This document shows, piece by piece, positions 1 to 9,363 of a stretch of 64,000 bases of DNA. Position 1 is the stretch's first letter, and each line of letters opens with the position of its first letter. The notes beneath the pieces were generated by a model. That model was not told where the DNA came from, made no database searches, and worked only from the letters and a program-made list of their open reading frames with translations. This stretch comes from Anaerorudis cellulosivorans. GTDB taxonomy: Bacteria > Bacteroidota > Bacteroidia > Bacteroidales > Dysgonomonadaceae. The translations under genes and the position numbers were made by a program. Location of the stretch: the NCBI RefSeq assembly GCF_025943985.1, contig NZ_JAPCWE010000008.1, positions 62,001 through 126,000 of the forward strand, written 5' to 3'.

Positions 1-587
1 AGATTCGTTTAGAACTCTCCATCAATAAAGGTCGTGGCTATGTGCCTGCCGATGAAAATCGCACCCTGCTACCTCCTGATGATGTGCATACAATTGCCAT
101 TGACTCTATTTTCACCCCGATCCGAAATGTAAAATACGATATCGAAAATTACCGTATCGAACAGAAAACGGATTATGAAAAATTGGTTATTGAGGTTTCT
201 ACCGATGCTTCTATTCGGCCAAAGGAGGCATTAAAAGAAGCAGCAAAAATACTTATTCAGCATTTTGTATTGTTTTCTGATGATAACAAAATCATGATCG
301 AAGCTACCGATGCCGATAATATCGAAGAATTCGATGAGGAGGTACTTCATATGCGCCAGCTTCTCAAGCGCAAGTTATCCGATCTTAATCTTTCGGTACG
401 GGCACTCAACTGCCTTAAGGCAGCCGATGTAGAAACACTTGGCCAATTGGTTTCCTATACCAGGAACGATCTTCTCAAATTCCGAAATTTCGGTAAAAAA
501 TCGCTCATCGAGTTGGAAGAACTGCTCGGTGGAATGAATCTGACTTTCGGTATGGATATTTCGAAATATAAATTAGATAAAGATTAA
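1..587 (+). CDS. rpoA: RNA polymerase alpha subunit, C-terminal part (5' end outside window)
   Basis: The reading frame is open from base 3 and continues left of the window, so only about the last 195 residues are present. RpoA dimerises to nucleate RNA polymerase assembly. The visible part covers the end of the N-terminal domain ([10 protein letters not shown] near the left edge is a conserved alpha-NTD stretch), the flexible linker, and the alpha-CTD, whose helix-hairpin-helix region (residues LRNFGKKSL to LEELL) contacts upstream promoter DNA and activators. rplQ follows after 5 bases, the standard bacterial order at the end of the alpha operon. Family assignment is secure. Confidence 0.97.
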   Translation, partial: IRLELSINKGRGYVPADENRTLLPPDDVHTIAIDSIFTPIRNVKYDIENYRIEQKTDYEKLVIEVSTDASIRPKEALKEAAKILIQHFVLFSDDNKIMIEATDADNIEEFDEEVLHMRQLLKRKLSDLNLSVRALNCLKAADVETLGQLVSYTRNDLLKFRNFGKKSLIELEELLGGMNLTFGMDISKYKLDKD

Positions 588-592
588 CAGTA

Positions 593-1324
593 ATGAGACA
601 TAATTATAAAAACAATCATTTAGGACGTAAAAAGGCGCATCGCGGTGCCATGCTTTCCAACATGGCCACATCGCTCATTATGCATAAACGTATTTTTACC
701 ACTGTTCCTAAAGCCAAGGCATTGCGACAATTTGTGGAACCTCTCATCACCAAATCGAAGGAAGATACAACCCATTCCCGACGAGTAGTTTTTAGTGTTT
801 TAAAAAACAAATATGCAGTAACCGAACTTTTTCAAACGGTGTCGCAAAAGGTGGGTGATCGTCCGGGAGGTTATACCCGAATCATCAAAACCGGATATCG
901 CTTGGGTGACAATGCCCCCATGTGCTTTATCGAGCTGGTCGATTTCGATGAAAACATGCTTAAAGAAGTCGGGCCTAAGAAAGCAAGAACGCGCCGTTCG
1001 CGTAGAAAATCTTCCGATAAGGCTGTCGGTGCCGAAAACCTCTCTGCTGCTTCTGATGTAAAAGGAGAAGTAAAGGCCGAAAAAACCGAAAAGGCAAAAG
1101 GCAAAACAGCCGGGAAAAGTACGAAGGAGGCTAAAAGCAAAAGCGAAGAATCGAAGGCCGAGACTATAGCTGAAGCCAAAAGCGAAGCTCCTGAAGGGAA
1201 TGCTGCCGCTGAAACTTTGGTTGAAGAAGCTTCCCGGAACGAACCTGTTTTGTCGGGAGAAGAACAGGTAGAAAAGGAAGAGAATAAATTGCAAGCTCAA
1301 GCTGACAAAGATACAGAAAGTTGA
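593..1324 (+). CDS. rplQ: 50S ribosomal protein L17 with long charged C-terminal extension
   Basis: Residues 1-115 are canonical L17 (start [21 protein letters not shown]-type core), a large-subunit protein near the exit tunnel. Most L17 proteins have about 115-130 residues; this one has 243. From about residue 128 it is a low-complexity tail dominated by Lys, Glu, Ala and Ser. L17 proteins of Bacteroidota often carry a shorter tail of this sort (established knowledge), so the extension is probably real but unusually long. It is the last gene of the operon: 5 bases after rpoA and 45 bases before a strong intrinsic terminator. Confidence 0.96.
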   Translation: MRHNYKNNHLGRKKAHRGAMLSNMATSLIMHKRIFTTVPKAKALRQFVEPLITKSKEDTTHSRRVVFSVLKNKYAVTELFQTVSQKVGDRPGGYTRIIKTGYRLGDNAPMCFIELVDFDENMLKEVGPKKARTRRSRRKSSDKAVGAENLSAASDVKGEVKAEKTEKAKGKTAGKSTKEAKSKSEESKAETIAEAKSEAPEGNAAAETLVEEASRNEPVLSGEEQVEKEENKLQAQADKDTES

Positions 1325-1369
1325 TGAAACTTCCAGGACAGGAAAAGGAGCTAAGCCTCATAGGCAGTG

Positions 1370-1398
1370 AGCGCTGCGAGTGATTCGTAGCGCTTTTT
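1370..1398 (+). terminator. Rho-independent terminator after rplQ
   Basis: A 10-bp stem (AGCGCTGCGA with TCGTAGCGCT, one G-U pair) closes a 5-base loop and is followed at once by TTTTT and a further T-rich stretch. It ends the alpha ribosomal-protein operon. Confidence 0.85.
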
Positions 1399-1419
1399 CA
1401 TTTTTTGAAAATTATCATG

Positions 1420-1427
1420 TACATTTG
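1420..1427 (+). promoter_or_regulatory. Bacteroidota-type -7 element (TACATTTG) for the NIF3-family gene
   Basis: TACATTTG matches the Bacteroidota -7 consensus TAnnTTTG. It lies 27 bases before the ATG of the next gene and downstream of the rplQ terminator, so that gene has its own promoter. The -33 element is only a T-rich stretch, not a clean TTTG. Confidence 0.5.
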
Positions 1428-1454
1428 CAATACCAACCCTAAAAAACGAAGGTT

Positions 1455-2549
1455 ATGCGCATAAAAGATATTCTTCAGGTAATCGAACAACTTGCGCCGC
1501 CGGCCTTACAGGAAGATTTCGATAATGCCGGTCTGCAAGCGGGCGATGTCAATCGCGAAGCAACAGGCGCACTTCTGTGTATCGATGTAACGGAAAACGT
1601 AATCGATGAAGCCCTTTCGCTGGGATGCAACCTCGTCATTTCGCACCATCCCCTGCTTTTTCGTCCGGTAAAGTCGCTCACCGGTCAAACCTACATCGAG
1701 CGATGCCTAATCAAAGCCATCAAAAACGATGTTGTCCTTTACGCAGCACACACCAATCTCGATAACGCACAAGGCGGCGTAAATTACAAACTGGCCGATA
1801 TGCTGGGGTTGCAACAAGTGCGCATCCTGAGTCCCAAGAAGAGCGCCTTGCTCAAGCTTGTTACCTTTGTTCCCGAATCCCACGCCGAGTCGCTTCGCTG
1901 CGCACTTTTCAACGCCGGTGCCGGTACCATTGGCAACTACGATTCGTGCAGCTACAACCTCACCGGCGAAGGTACGTTCAGGGCACGCGAAGGAGCTAAT
2001 CCGTTTGTAGGCAGGGTAGGGGAGCTGCATTTCGAAAAAGAGGTACGCATCGAAACCGTGCTGCCCCGCTATCGGCAAGACGACGTCCTTCGTGCTTTAA
2101 TTGCCGTACACCCCTACGAAGAGCCCGCCTACGATTTCTATCCGTTGGAAAACACCTGGGCTCAAGCCGGCAGCGGCGTGGCAGGCGTGCTCCCCGAACC
2201 GATGCCCGAACAAGAGTTTCTCTATCTGCTGAAAGATATTTTTAACCTTCCCACCATCCGTCACACCAAAATTCAAAACCGTGAAATTCGCGATGTGGCA
2301 CTTTGTGGCGGCAGCGGCGCCTTCCTCATCCCTCAGGCCGTAGCCTACGGAGCCGACGCCTTTGTTACCGGCGAAGCAAAGTATAACGATTTTTACGATG
2401 CTGAAGACCGTATATTGCTGGCTGTTGTAGGACATTACGAGTCGGAAATCTGCACAAAAGACCTCTTTTACGATGCTGTTTCAAAAAAATATCCTACCTT
2501 TGCATTACATAAATCGGCATTCGATTCGAATCCCGTAAAATATTTGTAA
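1455..2549 (+). CDS. NIF3/YbgI-family dinuclear metal-centre protein with central inserted domain
   Basis: Members of the NIF3 family (often labelled GTP cyclohydrolase 1 type 2) form toroidal hexamers with a two-metal site; the physiological reaction is unsettled. Metal-binding motifs are visible: SHHP at residues 63-66, HTNLD at 99-103 and GHYESE near 330. At 364 residues it belongs to the long YqfO-like class, in which a PII-like domain (here roughly residues 135-235, with HPYEEPAYDFY) is inserted between the halves of the core, against about 250 residues for YbgI. It has its own promoter and terminator. The next gene, a zinc-ribbon coiled-coil protein, is a frequent neighbour in Bacteroidota. 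Confidence 0.93.
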   Translation: MRIKDILQVIEQLAPPALQEDFDNAGLQAGDVNREATGALLCIDVTENVIDEALSLGCNLVISHHPLLFRPVKSLTGQTYIERCLIKAIKNDVVLYAAHTNLDNAQGGVNYKLADMLGLQQVRILSPKKSALLKLVTFVPESHAESLRCALFNAGAGTIGNYDSCSYNLTGEGTFRAREGANPFVGRVGELHFEKEVRIETVLPRYRQDDVLRALIAVHPYEEPAYDFYPLENTWAQAGSGVAGVLPEPMPEQEFLYLLKDIFNLPTIRHTKIQNREIRDVALCGGSGAFLIPQAVAYGADAFVTGEAKYNDFYDAEDRILLAVVGHYESEICTKDLFYDAVSKKYPTFALHKSAFDSNPVKYL

Positions 2550-2595
2550 CTCGTTGACGGTCTGACTTGTTCCCGCCGTTACAAATCAAATGTGG

Positions 2596-2637
2596 TAATG
2601 AAACGATGAGGCTATCGTTTAATTACTGCATTTTTTT
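2596..2637 (+). terminator. Rho-independent terminator after the NIF3-family gene
   Basis: AAACGAT at 2601-2607 pairs with ATCGTTT at 2614-2620. Beyond one G/A mismatch the stem continues with GTAAT/ATTAC, and T7 follows at 2631-2637. Confidence 0.8.
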
Positions 2638-2962
2638 GTCGGTCACACAAGATTGTCAGGCGCGGGTATTACAAACATTACAAATATTACAACTATGAGT
2701 CTGCTTTAAAAAGTCCAAATTGCTTAAAATAAATTTTGTAAAAACTTGATTATCTCGTTTATTTTTTACTCGTTTTCGATAAACAAGACTTATTCAAGTG
2801 GACTCAAATATTACAAATATTATCAGATGTAAATATTGTTAGTTTACAAGTATGGGTCAGCGATACTCATCCAAAAAATGTGTGAGTAGCAAAAAAAGAG
2901 CATAAGAATAAGTTGATACACGTATTATTAGTTCATATTCACAATAAAAAACAAGACCAACT
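2638..2962 (+). other. AT-rich intergenic region with ATTACAAA repeats; no gene seen
   Basis: No coding frame is supported here. The stretch is very AT-rich and carries several copies of ATTACAAA/ATTACAAAT (around 2667, 2676, 2685 and 2810). It must contain the promoter of the zinc-ribbon gene that starts at 2963, but no clear TAnnTTTG element could be fixed. Confidence 0.4.
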
Positions 2963-3736
2963 ATGGCAACCAAGAAAAAAAGTTCAACAGAAGAGGTATC
3001 GGTAGAAGAAAAGTTGAAGATACTGTATAAGCTCCAATCGTATCTCTCCGAAATCGATCGCATTAAAACCCTTCGTGGGGAGCTGCCTTTAGAAGTAGCC
3101 GACCTCGACGACGAAATCGCCGGGCTGAATACGCGAATTGCCAAATTCGAATCCGATCTCGTTGAGATCAACAAAGCCATTAAAGAAGAGAAGGAGAAGA
3201 TCGAAATCAGCAAGGCTAAAATTGAAAAGTACAACAAACAGCTCGACAATGTACGCAACAGCAAAGAATACGACCATCTGTCCAAAGAAATTGAGTTCGA
3301 AACACTGGAAATCGAGCTGGCCGAAAAGCATATTCGCGATTATCAGCAAGAAGCCAAAAACATTGAAGAACAAATCAATGCGGCTAAAGAGCTGCTCAAC
3401 GAAAAAATGCTCGATTTGGAACAAAAACGCAAAGAGCTGAACGATATTATTTCGGAAACCAAAGCCCAAGAAGAAAAACTTCGCGAAAAAGTCAAAAAAA
3501 CCGAAAGCAAAGTAGATCCCCGTTTGCTTGCCGCATTCCGTCGCATCCGCAAAAATGCGCGCAACGGACTAGCCATCGTTACGATTCAACGCGGTGCTTG
3601 TGGTGGCTGTTTCAACAAAATTCCGCCTCAGCGTCAGTTAGATATCAAGATGGGGAAAAAGATCATCGTGTGTGAATACTGCGGACGCATCCTGGTCGAT
3701 CCCGAACTCGTCGGCGCACCAATCATCGAATCATAG
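2963..3736 (+). CDS. Coiled-coil protein with C-terminal C4 zinc ribbon
   Basis: A Bacteroidota protein family usually annotated as C4-type zinc ribbon domain-containing protein. Residues about 30-190 form a long heptad-rich coiled coil dense in Glu, Lys and Leu. The zinc ribbon at the C-terminus has two CxxC knuckles, CGGC at 213-216 and CEYC at 237-240, separated by IPPQRQ, a conserved family motif. Related proteins in other phyla have been linked to nucleic-acid or ribosome-related roles, but the sequence fixes no function. The ATG start is preceded by an AT-rich leader, and the gene ends before a strong terminator. The family call is firm; the function is unknown. Confidence 0.9.
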   Translation: MATKKKSSTEEVSVEEKLKILYKLQSYLSEIDRIKTLRGELPLEVADLDDEIAGLNTRIAKFESDLVEINKAIKEEKEKIEISKAKIEKYNKQLDNVRNSKEYDHLSKEIEFETLEIELAEKHIRDYQQEAKNIEEQINAAKELLNEKMLDLEQKRKELNDIISETKAQEEKLREKVKKTESKVDPRLLAAFRRIRKNARNGLAIVTIQRGACGGCFNKIPPQRQLDIKMGKKIIVCEYCGRILVDPELVGAPIIES

Positions 3737-3803
3737 GCCTTTCACTTTACCGCTAACCATTCCGTGAACCGTATCGCATAACGAGAATTTGAATTCCTAT
3801 AAG

Positions 3804-3840
3804 GAGGGTGTATCATAATGTGATTTCACCCTCTTTGTAT
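3804..3840 (+). terminator. Rho-independent terminator after the zinc-ribbon gene
   Basis: GAGGGTG at 3804-3810 pairs with CACCCTC at 3827-3833, with an inner ATCA/TGAT extension. A T-rich tail (TTTGTATTTT) follows. It separates the plus-strand genes from the minus-strand operon that ends at 3961. Confidence 0.85.
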
Positions 3841-3960
3841 TTTCGTACCCTATCGGGGAACAATTTTTAATTATTCAATTCTCGGCGGCTTATTTTTTAT
3901 TTGGATACCGCTTCCAATTTGTTTCGGCGAATTGTGCAGGTTCGCTTCAACAATCAAAAA

Positions 3961-5706
3961 TTAAAATTGGAAGGTAAATCCGCCCAGTATGTTGAAGGTT
4001 TGAGCAGGATGTCCGTACCAAATATCGTACTTCTTCGATAAAATGTTGTGAGCCCGAACGTTGAGCGAGATAGCATCGGTAATGTTGTAAACCACACCTG
4101 CATTCAGATCGTTGATATTCTCCATTTTCACGTTCTCGCCATTGAAAAACGACCACCGTCCCGAGGCCAGGTAATAATCCACCGTAAATTTCACCTCATC
4201 CGAAGTTTGCATCACCACCCTCACATCCGCCTCTAAATCCGGCAGGTTCCACGCTTTTGCCTCATCGATCTCCAGTTCACCCACACGGGCATCTTTTACC
4301 GTATAGAAATTCTTCTTCAACCGAAACGAAACATCCAGCGGCGACCAAATATTCCACCGGATCACTCCCCCGATGTGTGAGTGAGAAAGGTTACCGTATG
4401 CCGGAACCAGTCGCTCGTTTGCAACCCACTCTGTGACGGGATCGGTATTTAGCACCTGGTCCATTACCGGGAAATGCGCATCGTCCGTCTTCCGGAAACC
4501 GCCGAAAATATCCAGCCTGAAACCCTCGAGTTCGCCCATCTTCACCCCCGCTTCCACATCCACAAGTGTGAACGACGGCTTCAGCACCATCCCCGGCTTA
4601 TAGTAACGCGACTCCTGCATCACGTTCAGGTACGTATTATCGTCAATCCCCCCCTTCACATTTGCATAAAGCGACGACTTTTCGGTAATCATCAGGGTAA
4701 CCCCCATGTTGGGTGCTACACGCACCATATCGTTTTCGCCAAACTGCAGCAACACATCCGCACCCAGTCGGGCATTCCAACCCATCCCGTCAAACAAAAC
4801 AAACGGTGCCGCGTTTACCAGCAGGTAATTTTTCACATCCGACGGTTCACCATAAAACACCCCCGTCACCTTGGCGTCCGCTCCCCATTGGCCGTCCGTT
4901 CCGTCCAACGGCTTCATCATTCCGGCCATCGCTTCAAGCTGATTGCCCGCCATCCCTTTCTCGGTAAGCATCGAGCCGAATTTCGAAGAAAAATGCTTAA
5001 AATCGACAATCCCCCTGTAGCGGTTTTCTTCCGATTCCGCCGATTTCAACCCCGCCTTGGCATGAAACACCTTCAGCCGCTGTTTCTCGTCGTCGAAGAT
5101 CCGGTTTTTCCCGAAAGTATTGCCATAGTAGTTAAACTGCGAAAGCAGATACGACGCCTCCACATCGAGACGCGACGCATCGAAACGATGGCTGTACTCC
5201 GCCTCGCCCTTGTTGTCCATAAAATAGGCCGTCACCGTTGCCGGGTCCGATTGCTGCACATACTTCACGTCGCCGTTGGTCGAGTTGTGCAACACCCTCA
5301 CGCTCAATCTGTCGTTGTCCGTTTCCACCAACCGGTAACTCAGTGCCCCGTCCACGTTGGCATAATTGCCTGCGTTCAAAAAGAAATACCCCCTTTCCGT
5401 GCTGTACGGAATCTCCGTCATGATACTTGCCGGGCGTGGAATGGCAATCTCCATCGGCGGATTCGTTCGTCCCGCCCACGAAGCATACTCCACATTCGGT
5501 TTTCTCACCGCCGGTTCGGGTAATGCCGGCAGCGAACTGATTTTCACTGCATCTTTCAGCGTCGGATTAAACTGTCGTTCCAGCTCCATCTGCCTTCTCA
5601 GCAACGAATCCTGTTGCTGCGCCGAAACACCTGCGGCAACCACCAACCCTGCCGCCAAAGGGAATACATATCTTTTCATCTTCAGCTTGATCTTCTTCAT
5701 TTTCAA
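3961..5706 (-). CDS. Outer-membrane beta-barrel protein (TonB-dependent-receptor-like), partner of the TPR protein
   Basis: A 581-residue protein with a Sec signal peptide (MKRYVFPLAAGLVVAAGVSA, then QQQ). Most of its length is alternating aromatic/polar strands typical of a large outer-membrane barrel, ending in Phe (FTFQF), the usual last-strand signal for BAM insertion. No plug or carboxypeptidase-like domain precedes the barrel, and at 581 residues it is short for a TonB-dependent transporter (usually 700-1100). Its start overlaps the stop of the upstream TPR gene by 4 bases, so the two are translationally coupled and probably act together at the outer membrane. The substrate cannot be told. 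An internal Met at residue 11 (MKRYV) is an alternative start. Confidence 0.8.
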   Translation of the reverse strand: MKMKKIKLKMKRYVFPLAAGLVVAAGVSAQQQDSLLRRQMELERQFNPTLKDAVKISSLPALPEPAVRKPNVEYASWAGRTNPPMEIAIPRPASIMTEIPYSTERGYFFLNAGNYANVDGALSYRLVETDNDRLSVRVLHNSTNGDVKYVQQSDPATVTAYFMDNKGEAEYSHRFDASRLDVEASYLLSQFNYYGNTFGKNRIFDDEKQRLKVFHAKAGLKSAESEENRYRGIVDFKHFSSKFGSMLTEKGMAGNQLEAMAGMMKPLDGTDGQWGADAKVTGVFYGEPSDVKNYLLVNAAPFVLFDGMGWNARLGADVLLQFGENDMVRVAPNMGVTLMITEKSSLYANVKGGIDDNTYLNVMQESRYYKPGMVLKPSFTLVDVEAGVKMGELEGFRLDIFGGFRKTDDAHFPVMDQVLNTDPVTEWVANERLVPAYGNLSHSHIGGVIRWNIWSPLDVSFRLKKNFYTVKDARVGELEIDEAKAWNLPDLEADVRVVMQTSDEVKFTVDYYLASGRWSFFNGENVKMENINDLNAGVVYNITDAISLNVRAHNILSKKYDIWYGHPAQTFNILGGFTFQF

Positions 5707-8699
5707 TTCAGTTTACTCAACCGTTCGTCAATCATCTGCCGGATATCGGCCTCGTTACCTTTGTAATTTGCCTTCAAGCTCTGCAAATACTGCTTCGCCT
5801 GAAAAGCATCACCCCGTGCCGCATACGTATCCGCCAGCACGATAATTGCCCGCGCCATCCAATACTGATGGGGCGTTCCTTTCTGCATGAAATCCTTCAC
5901 CTGCGCCTCCGCCCTGTCGTACGATTTCCATCGGAAATACGTATCCGCCAGGATAAACTGCGCCTCAGCCCCATACACGCTGCGCGTATCGCCGGCTATC
6001 GCCTGAAAATCGGCCATCGCCTTGTCCGGATCCTTCAGTTGCTGATACGCTTTGCCTCTCAAGTAACGCGCCTCCGTCGCCATCTCCGGCGACAGGGCGG
6101 CACTGCCCAGCAAGTCGGTTGCCGCCCGCACCACCTCGTTGTAGTTCTCCAACTTCATCTGCGTCCGCACCAACCCCATCAACCCCTCTTGACGGTTGAC
6201 CGCATTGCGGCTCATGTTGGCCAACTTCGCATAATCCGCCAGCGCCTGTCGGTAGTTCCCCTTCTCATACTCTGCCTGCGCCGCATACAGCAACGCATTC
6301 TCCATGAATTTGGTATTCCCCGCGTCAATCACCTTGCGAAAATATCCCAGCGCCTCGTTCTTATTCCCTTTCTCGTCAGCCATCACTCCCAGGTAATAGT
6401 TCGCATCGCTGCTGAACGCCCCGTCGGGATAACTTTGCAAGTAACGCACCAGTGCCTGTTGAGCCTCGCTTTTCGACCCCTTCATATACACCCTTTCCGC
6501 AGCCAAAAACGTCAGCGAATCTTGTTGCGACGGTGCAATCCGCAACCCACCCGGCAACGAGTTGGCATAGTTGATATACGACTCGATATCGTTCATGTCG
6601 CGATACACCGTCTCCATCGAAATCAGCGCATTGCGCGCATCCTCCGAACCCGGAAACTTCTCGATCACCCGCTTATACGCCGCCACACTCTGCGGATAGT
6701 TGCCCGCGTTGTAATACAACTGTCCAAGTTGAATACCCGCCTGACTCGCAACAGGACTGTCGGGAAACTTCGCAATCAGCTCCTGCAGCACCTTTATCGC
6801 CTCCGTCTCGCGACCGAGCATCGTCAGCGCGCGGCTCTTTTCATACAACGCATCGTCGTAATATATTGAATTGGGATAGCGGCGCATCAGCTCGTCCAGT
6901 TCCCTGATCTTGCCCTCGTAGTTGCGCTGCAACCCCATCACAAACGCCCGCTGAAAAGCTGCATAGTCCGCCGCCTGCGGATTCACCTCCGTCGCCTGTG
7001 CATACCGCCGCTCCGCCTCGGCGAAATTACGGTTGTAATAATGAATATCCCCAAGCCGGTTCAGCGCATCGGCATACTCGGGACGATTCTTGTTCGTTTC
7101 TGCCGCGAGATACTGTTGAAACGACCGCATCGCCTCGGCATACCGGTTTTGGTTAAACTGCGCATACCCCAGGCTGTACCAACCCAATGCATAATTCTTG
7201 TCCGTCGACCGCGCACTGTTCACAAACACCTTGAAATCCGCCTCAGCGTTCATGTAATTCCCCAGCCGGTAATACGACTCTCCCCGCCAGAAATACGCAC
7301 TGTTGCGTGCCTCGGCATCGTAATTTCCCATGCCGATACACGACGCAAACAGGCGAATCGCCTCGTTGAGGTTGCCGTTGATAAACTGCTGAGCCCCCAG
7401 CTGAAAAAGAATCATCTGTTTCGCCTCCAGAATACGCCGTCCTGGATTCGCAATCCGGTTAATCGCCTCCAACGCCGCCTGATAATCCTTGGCCGAGAGA
7501 AACGTTTCGGCCAAAATATCGTTCACCTTGTCGGCATACGGCGAGTCGGGATACTGTTGCAGAAACTTCTCGAAAAGCCCGATCGATTCGCCGAACACCG
7601 ACATGTTCGTCTCGTGCACCAGCAGCGCATAGTTATATAGCGCTGTCTCCGTCGCCTTCGCATCGAAACTCTCACGCGACGCCGCCTCAAAAGCAAATTG
7701 CGCCTGCTGCTTGTCGCCCTGCCGCAGGTAAAGCTGCCCCAACTGCAGCTGTGCATTTTGAGTCAGCGCGTCCTGCTGACCCACTGCCAGCTGCATCATC
7801 CGTATTGCATCGGCATATTTCCCCGCATCGCTATACGCCAACCCCATAAAATACGCGTCCCCCCGCAGCGGCTTGTCGGTTTTTTCCAAATACTTCTCAT
7901 AATACGTAATCGCCCGGTTGGTATATCCCAGCCGGTAGTTCGCATTCCCCAATATCCGGTACATCTCGCCCGTATGATCACTTTGCGGATACGCCTCCAC
8001 AAACGCCTCAGCCAGTCGCACGGCCTCATCCAACTTCCCGTCGAAAAAGACCGCCTGAGCCGCATAAAACGACGCCTCCTCGCCATACATCGGATGATTC
8101 TTCAGCCGGTCAAAACGCTCCAGTGCCGCCGCATACTCCCCCCGAGTGTAAGCAATATACCCCAGGTAATAATCCGCCGCGTCACCATATTTCTTGCTGT
8201 TTTGGTACAGCAACGCATACCACCGTTCCGCTTCACCTGTCACCCCCGTTTGTAACAACGTGTATGCCAGTCGGAAACCATAATCCTCCTGCTCGGTCGG
8301 CGTCAGGTAATCGATTTGGCAACGGTCAAACCATTCCTTAGCCGTTCGCCACTCTTCCCGGTCAAAATAATACGAAGCAATCAGAAACGCCCCCTCGTTG
8401 CGATGCACGCTTTCGGGATGCTCCTTGAGAAAAGCCATCAACTTTTCGCCGCCGTCTTCCTCACCCCGATAAAAACTGCAGGCTGCCATCATATACTCGG
8501 CCTCCTCCAGCAGCACCGCATCGTTACTCCGGGTAATAAATTCGGTCAACACCTCGTGCGCCGCCGCATAATCCCCCTCCAGAAACAACGTCTTTCCTTC
8601 GTTAAACCGGTTTTCGGGCGGAAGACGATACGCCGTTTGTTGCGCCACGCCGGCCTGCACCACGGCAACCAGCGTTATCATCAGCATATTTTTTTTCAT
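5703..8699 (-). CDS. Periplasmic TPR-repeat protein, about 1000 residues
   Basis: A 998-residue protein with a signal peptide (MKKNMLMITLVAVVQAGVA, then QQ) followed almost entirely by tetratricopeptide repeats from about residue 30 to the C-terminus. Each repeat has the A-x-Y / G-x-Y pattern (for example YYLGYIAYTRGEYAAALERF), and about twenty repeats can be counted loosely. Such solenoids act as protein-protein scaffolds; the signal peptide places this one in the periplasm. It is translationally coupled to the following barrel protein, so a role in assembling or gating that barrel is a reasonable inference. The Nudix gene lies just upstream (3 bases), so all three may share a transcript. 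Specific function unknown. Confidence 0.85.
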   Translation of the reverse strand: MKKNMLMITLVAVVQAGVAQQTAYRLPPENRFNEGKTLFLEGDYAAAHEVLTEFITRSNDAVLLEEAEYMMAACSFYRGEEDGGEKLMAFLKEHPESVHRNEGAFLIASYYFDREEWRTAKEWFDRCQIDYLTPTEQEDYGFRLAYTLLQTGVTGEAERWYALLYQNSKKYGDAADYYLGYIAYTRGEYAAALERFDRLKNHPMYGEEASFYAAQAVFFDGKLDEAVRLAEAFVEAYPQSDHTGEMYRILGNANYRLGYTNRAITYYEKYLEKTDKPLRGDAYFMGLAYSDAGKYADAIRMMQLAVGQQDALTQNAQLQLGQLYLRQGDKQQAQFAFEAASRESFDAKATETALYNYALLVHETNMSVFGESIGLFEKFLQQYPDSPYADKVNDILAETFLSAKDYQAALEAINRIANPGRRILEAKQMILFQLGAQQFINGNLNEAIRLFASCIGMGNYDAEARNSAYFWRGESYYRLGNYMNAEADFKVFVNSARSTDKNYALGWYSLGYAQFNQNRYAEAMRSFQQYLAAETNKNRPEYADALNRLGDIHYYNRNFAEAERRYAQATEVNPQAADYAAFQRAFVMGLQRNYEGKIRELDELMRRYPNSIYYDDALYEKSRALTMLGRETEAIKVLQELIAKFPDSPVASQAGIQLGQLYYNAGNYPQSVAAYKRVIEKFPGSEDARNALISMETVYRDMNDIESYINYANSLPGGLRIAPSQQDSLTFLAAERVYMKGSKSEAQQALVRYLQSYPDGAFSSDANYYLGVMADEKGNKNEALGYFRKVIDAGNTKFMENALLYAAQAEYEKGNYRQALADYAKLANMSRNAVNRQEGLMGLVRTQMKLENYNEVVRAATDLLGSAALSPEMATEARYLRGKAYQQLKDPDKAMADFQAIAGDTRSVYGAEAQFILADTYFRWKSYDRAEAQVKDFMQKGTPHQYWMARAIIVLADTYAARGDAFQAKQYLQSLKANYKGNEADIRQMIDERLSKLN

Positions 8700-8702
8700 A
8701 TT

Positions 8703-9227
8703 TCAGATAGCTATTTTTTGCAACTTTTCTATTCCTTTACGAATAGAGGTCAGTCCGAACTCGGCCGCATTCACCTTTTTCTTGTCGATAAAGAGCAATT
8801 CCTCCACATCGTCCTGAGCTTTCAATCCGCTGAAATCCTTTACTTTACACCTAAAAAACAAATCCAGTGTATGCTCTTCAAAACCCGAATATACATAAAT
8901 ATTCGGAATAGAAAAAAGGTAGTGCAGCTCGCTCACATTCAAGCCTGTTTCCTCAACCACCTCGCGACACACCGCCTCTTCGGCAGTTTCAAACATATCG
9001 GTAAACCCGCCCGGCAGATCCAGCGTATCTTTTGCCGGCTCTTTCCCCCGTCGTGCCACCAGTAACTCCCCCTTGTCATTTTCGATCACCGCCACCACGG
9101 CGGCAATCGGGTTAAAATAATACACAAAGCCGCACCGCATGCATTTTTTCGACTTTTCGTTGTTGATCACAAATTTGTTGCTGCCACATTTCGGACAGTA
9201 CACAAATTGATGTAGAGGATGCTGCAT
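8703..9227 (-). CDS. Nudix hydrolase with N-terminal zinc ribbon
   Basis: The Nudix box is complete: GGFTDMFETAEEAVCREVVEE fits GX5EX7REUXEEXGU. Nudix enzymes hydrolyse nucleoside diphosphates linked to another moiety; the substrate cannot be read from sequence. The N-terminus has a zinc ribbon (CPKCG and CMRCG about 18 residues apart), as in NudC-like and NADH pyrophosphatase-like relatives, although at 174 residues the protein is far shorter than NudC. I chose the ATG at 9227 (MQHPLHQF), not the upstream ATG at 9326, because a near-consensus promoter lies between the two and the ribbon begins just after the chosen start. Confidence 0.88.
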   Translation of the reverse strand: MQHPLHQFVYCPKCGSNKFVINNEKSKKCMRCGFVYYFNPIAAVVAVIENDKGELLVARRGKEPAKDTLDLPGGFTDMFETAEEAVCREVVEETGLNVSELHYLFSIPNIYVYSGFEEHTLDLFFRCKVKDFSGLKAQDDVEELLFIDKKKVNAAEFGLTSIRKGIEKLQKIAI

Positions 9228-9250
9228 AGTTCCTTTTATTTGTTTCACTG

Positions 9251-9282
9251 CAAACTTACAATTTTGATGTTCAACTGCAAAA
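9251..9282 (-). promoter_or_regulatory. Bacteroidota consensus promoter for the Nudix-TPR-barrel operon
   Basis: On the minus strand TTTTG (9278-9282) is followed after exactly 19 bases by TAAGTTTG (9251-9258), an excellent match to the -33/-7 consensus. The expected transcript start lies just upstream of the ATG at 9227, which supports that start. Confidence 0.8.
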
Positions 9283-9363
9283 CCTTGCCGCATAAATTTG
9301 GCCTCCATGGTGCAATTTTCCCCCAAATGCCTTACATTTGTAAGACATGACAGATTTTGCCCT

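Noticed and set aside
4474-5523. Long open frame (349 codons) on the plus strand opposite the barrel gene
   Set aside because: It is rich in His and Arg, has no family pattern, and lies antisense to a clear signal-peptide/beta-barrel gene; it is a shadow of that gene's codon use.
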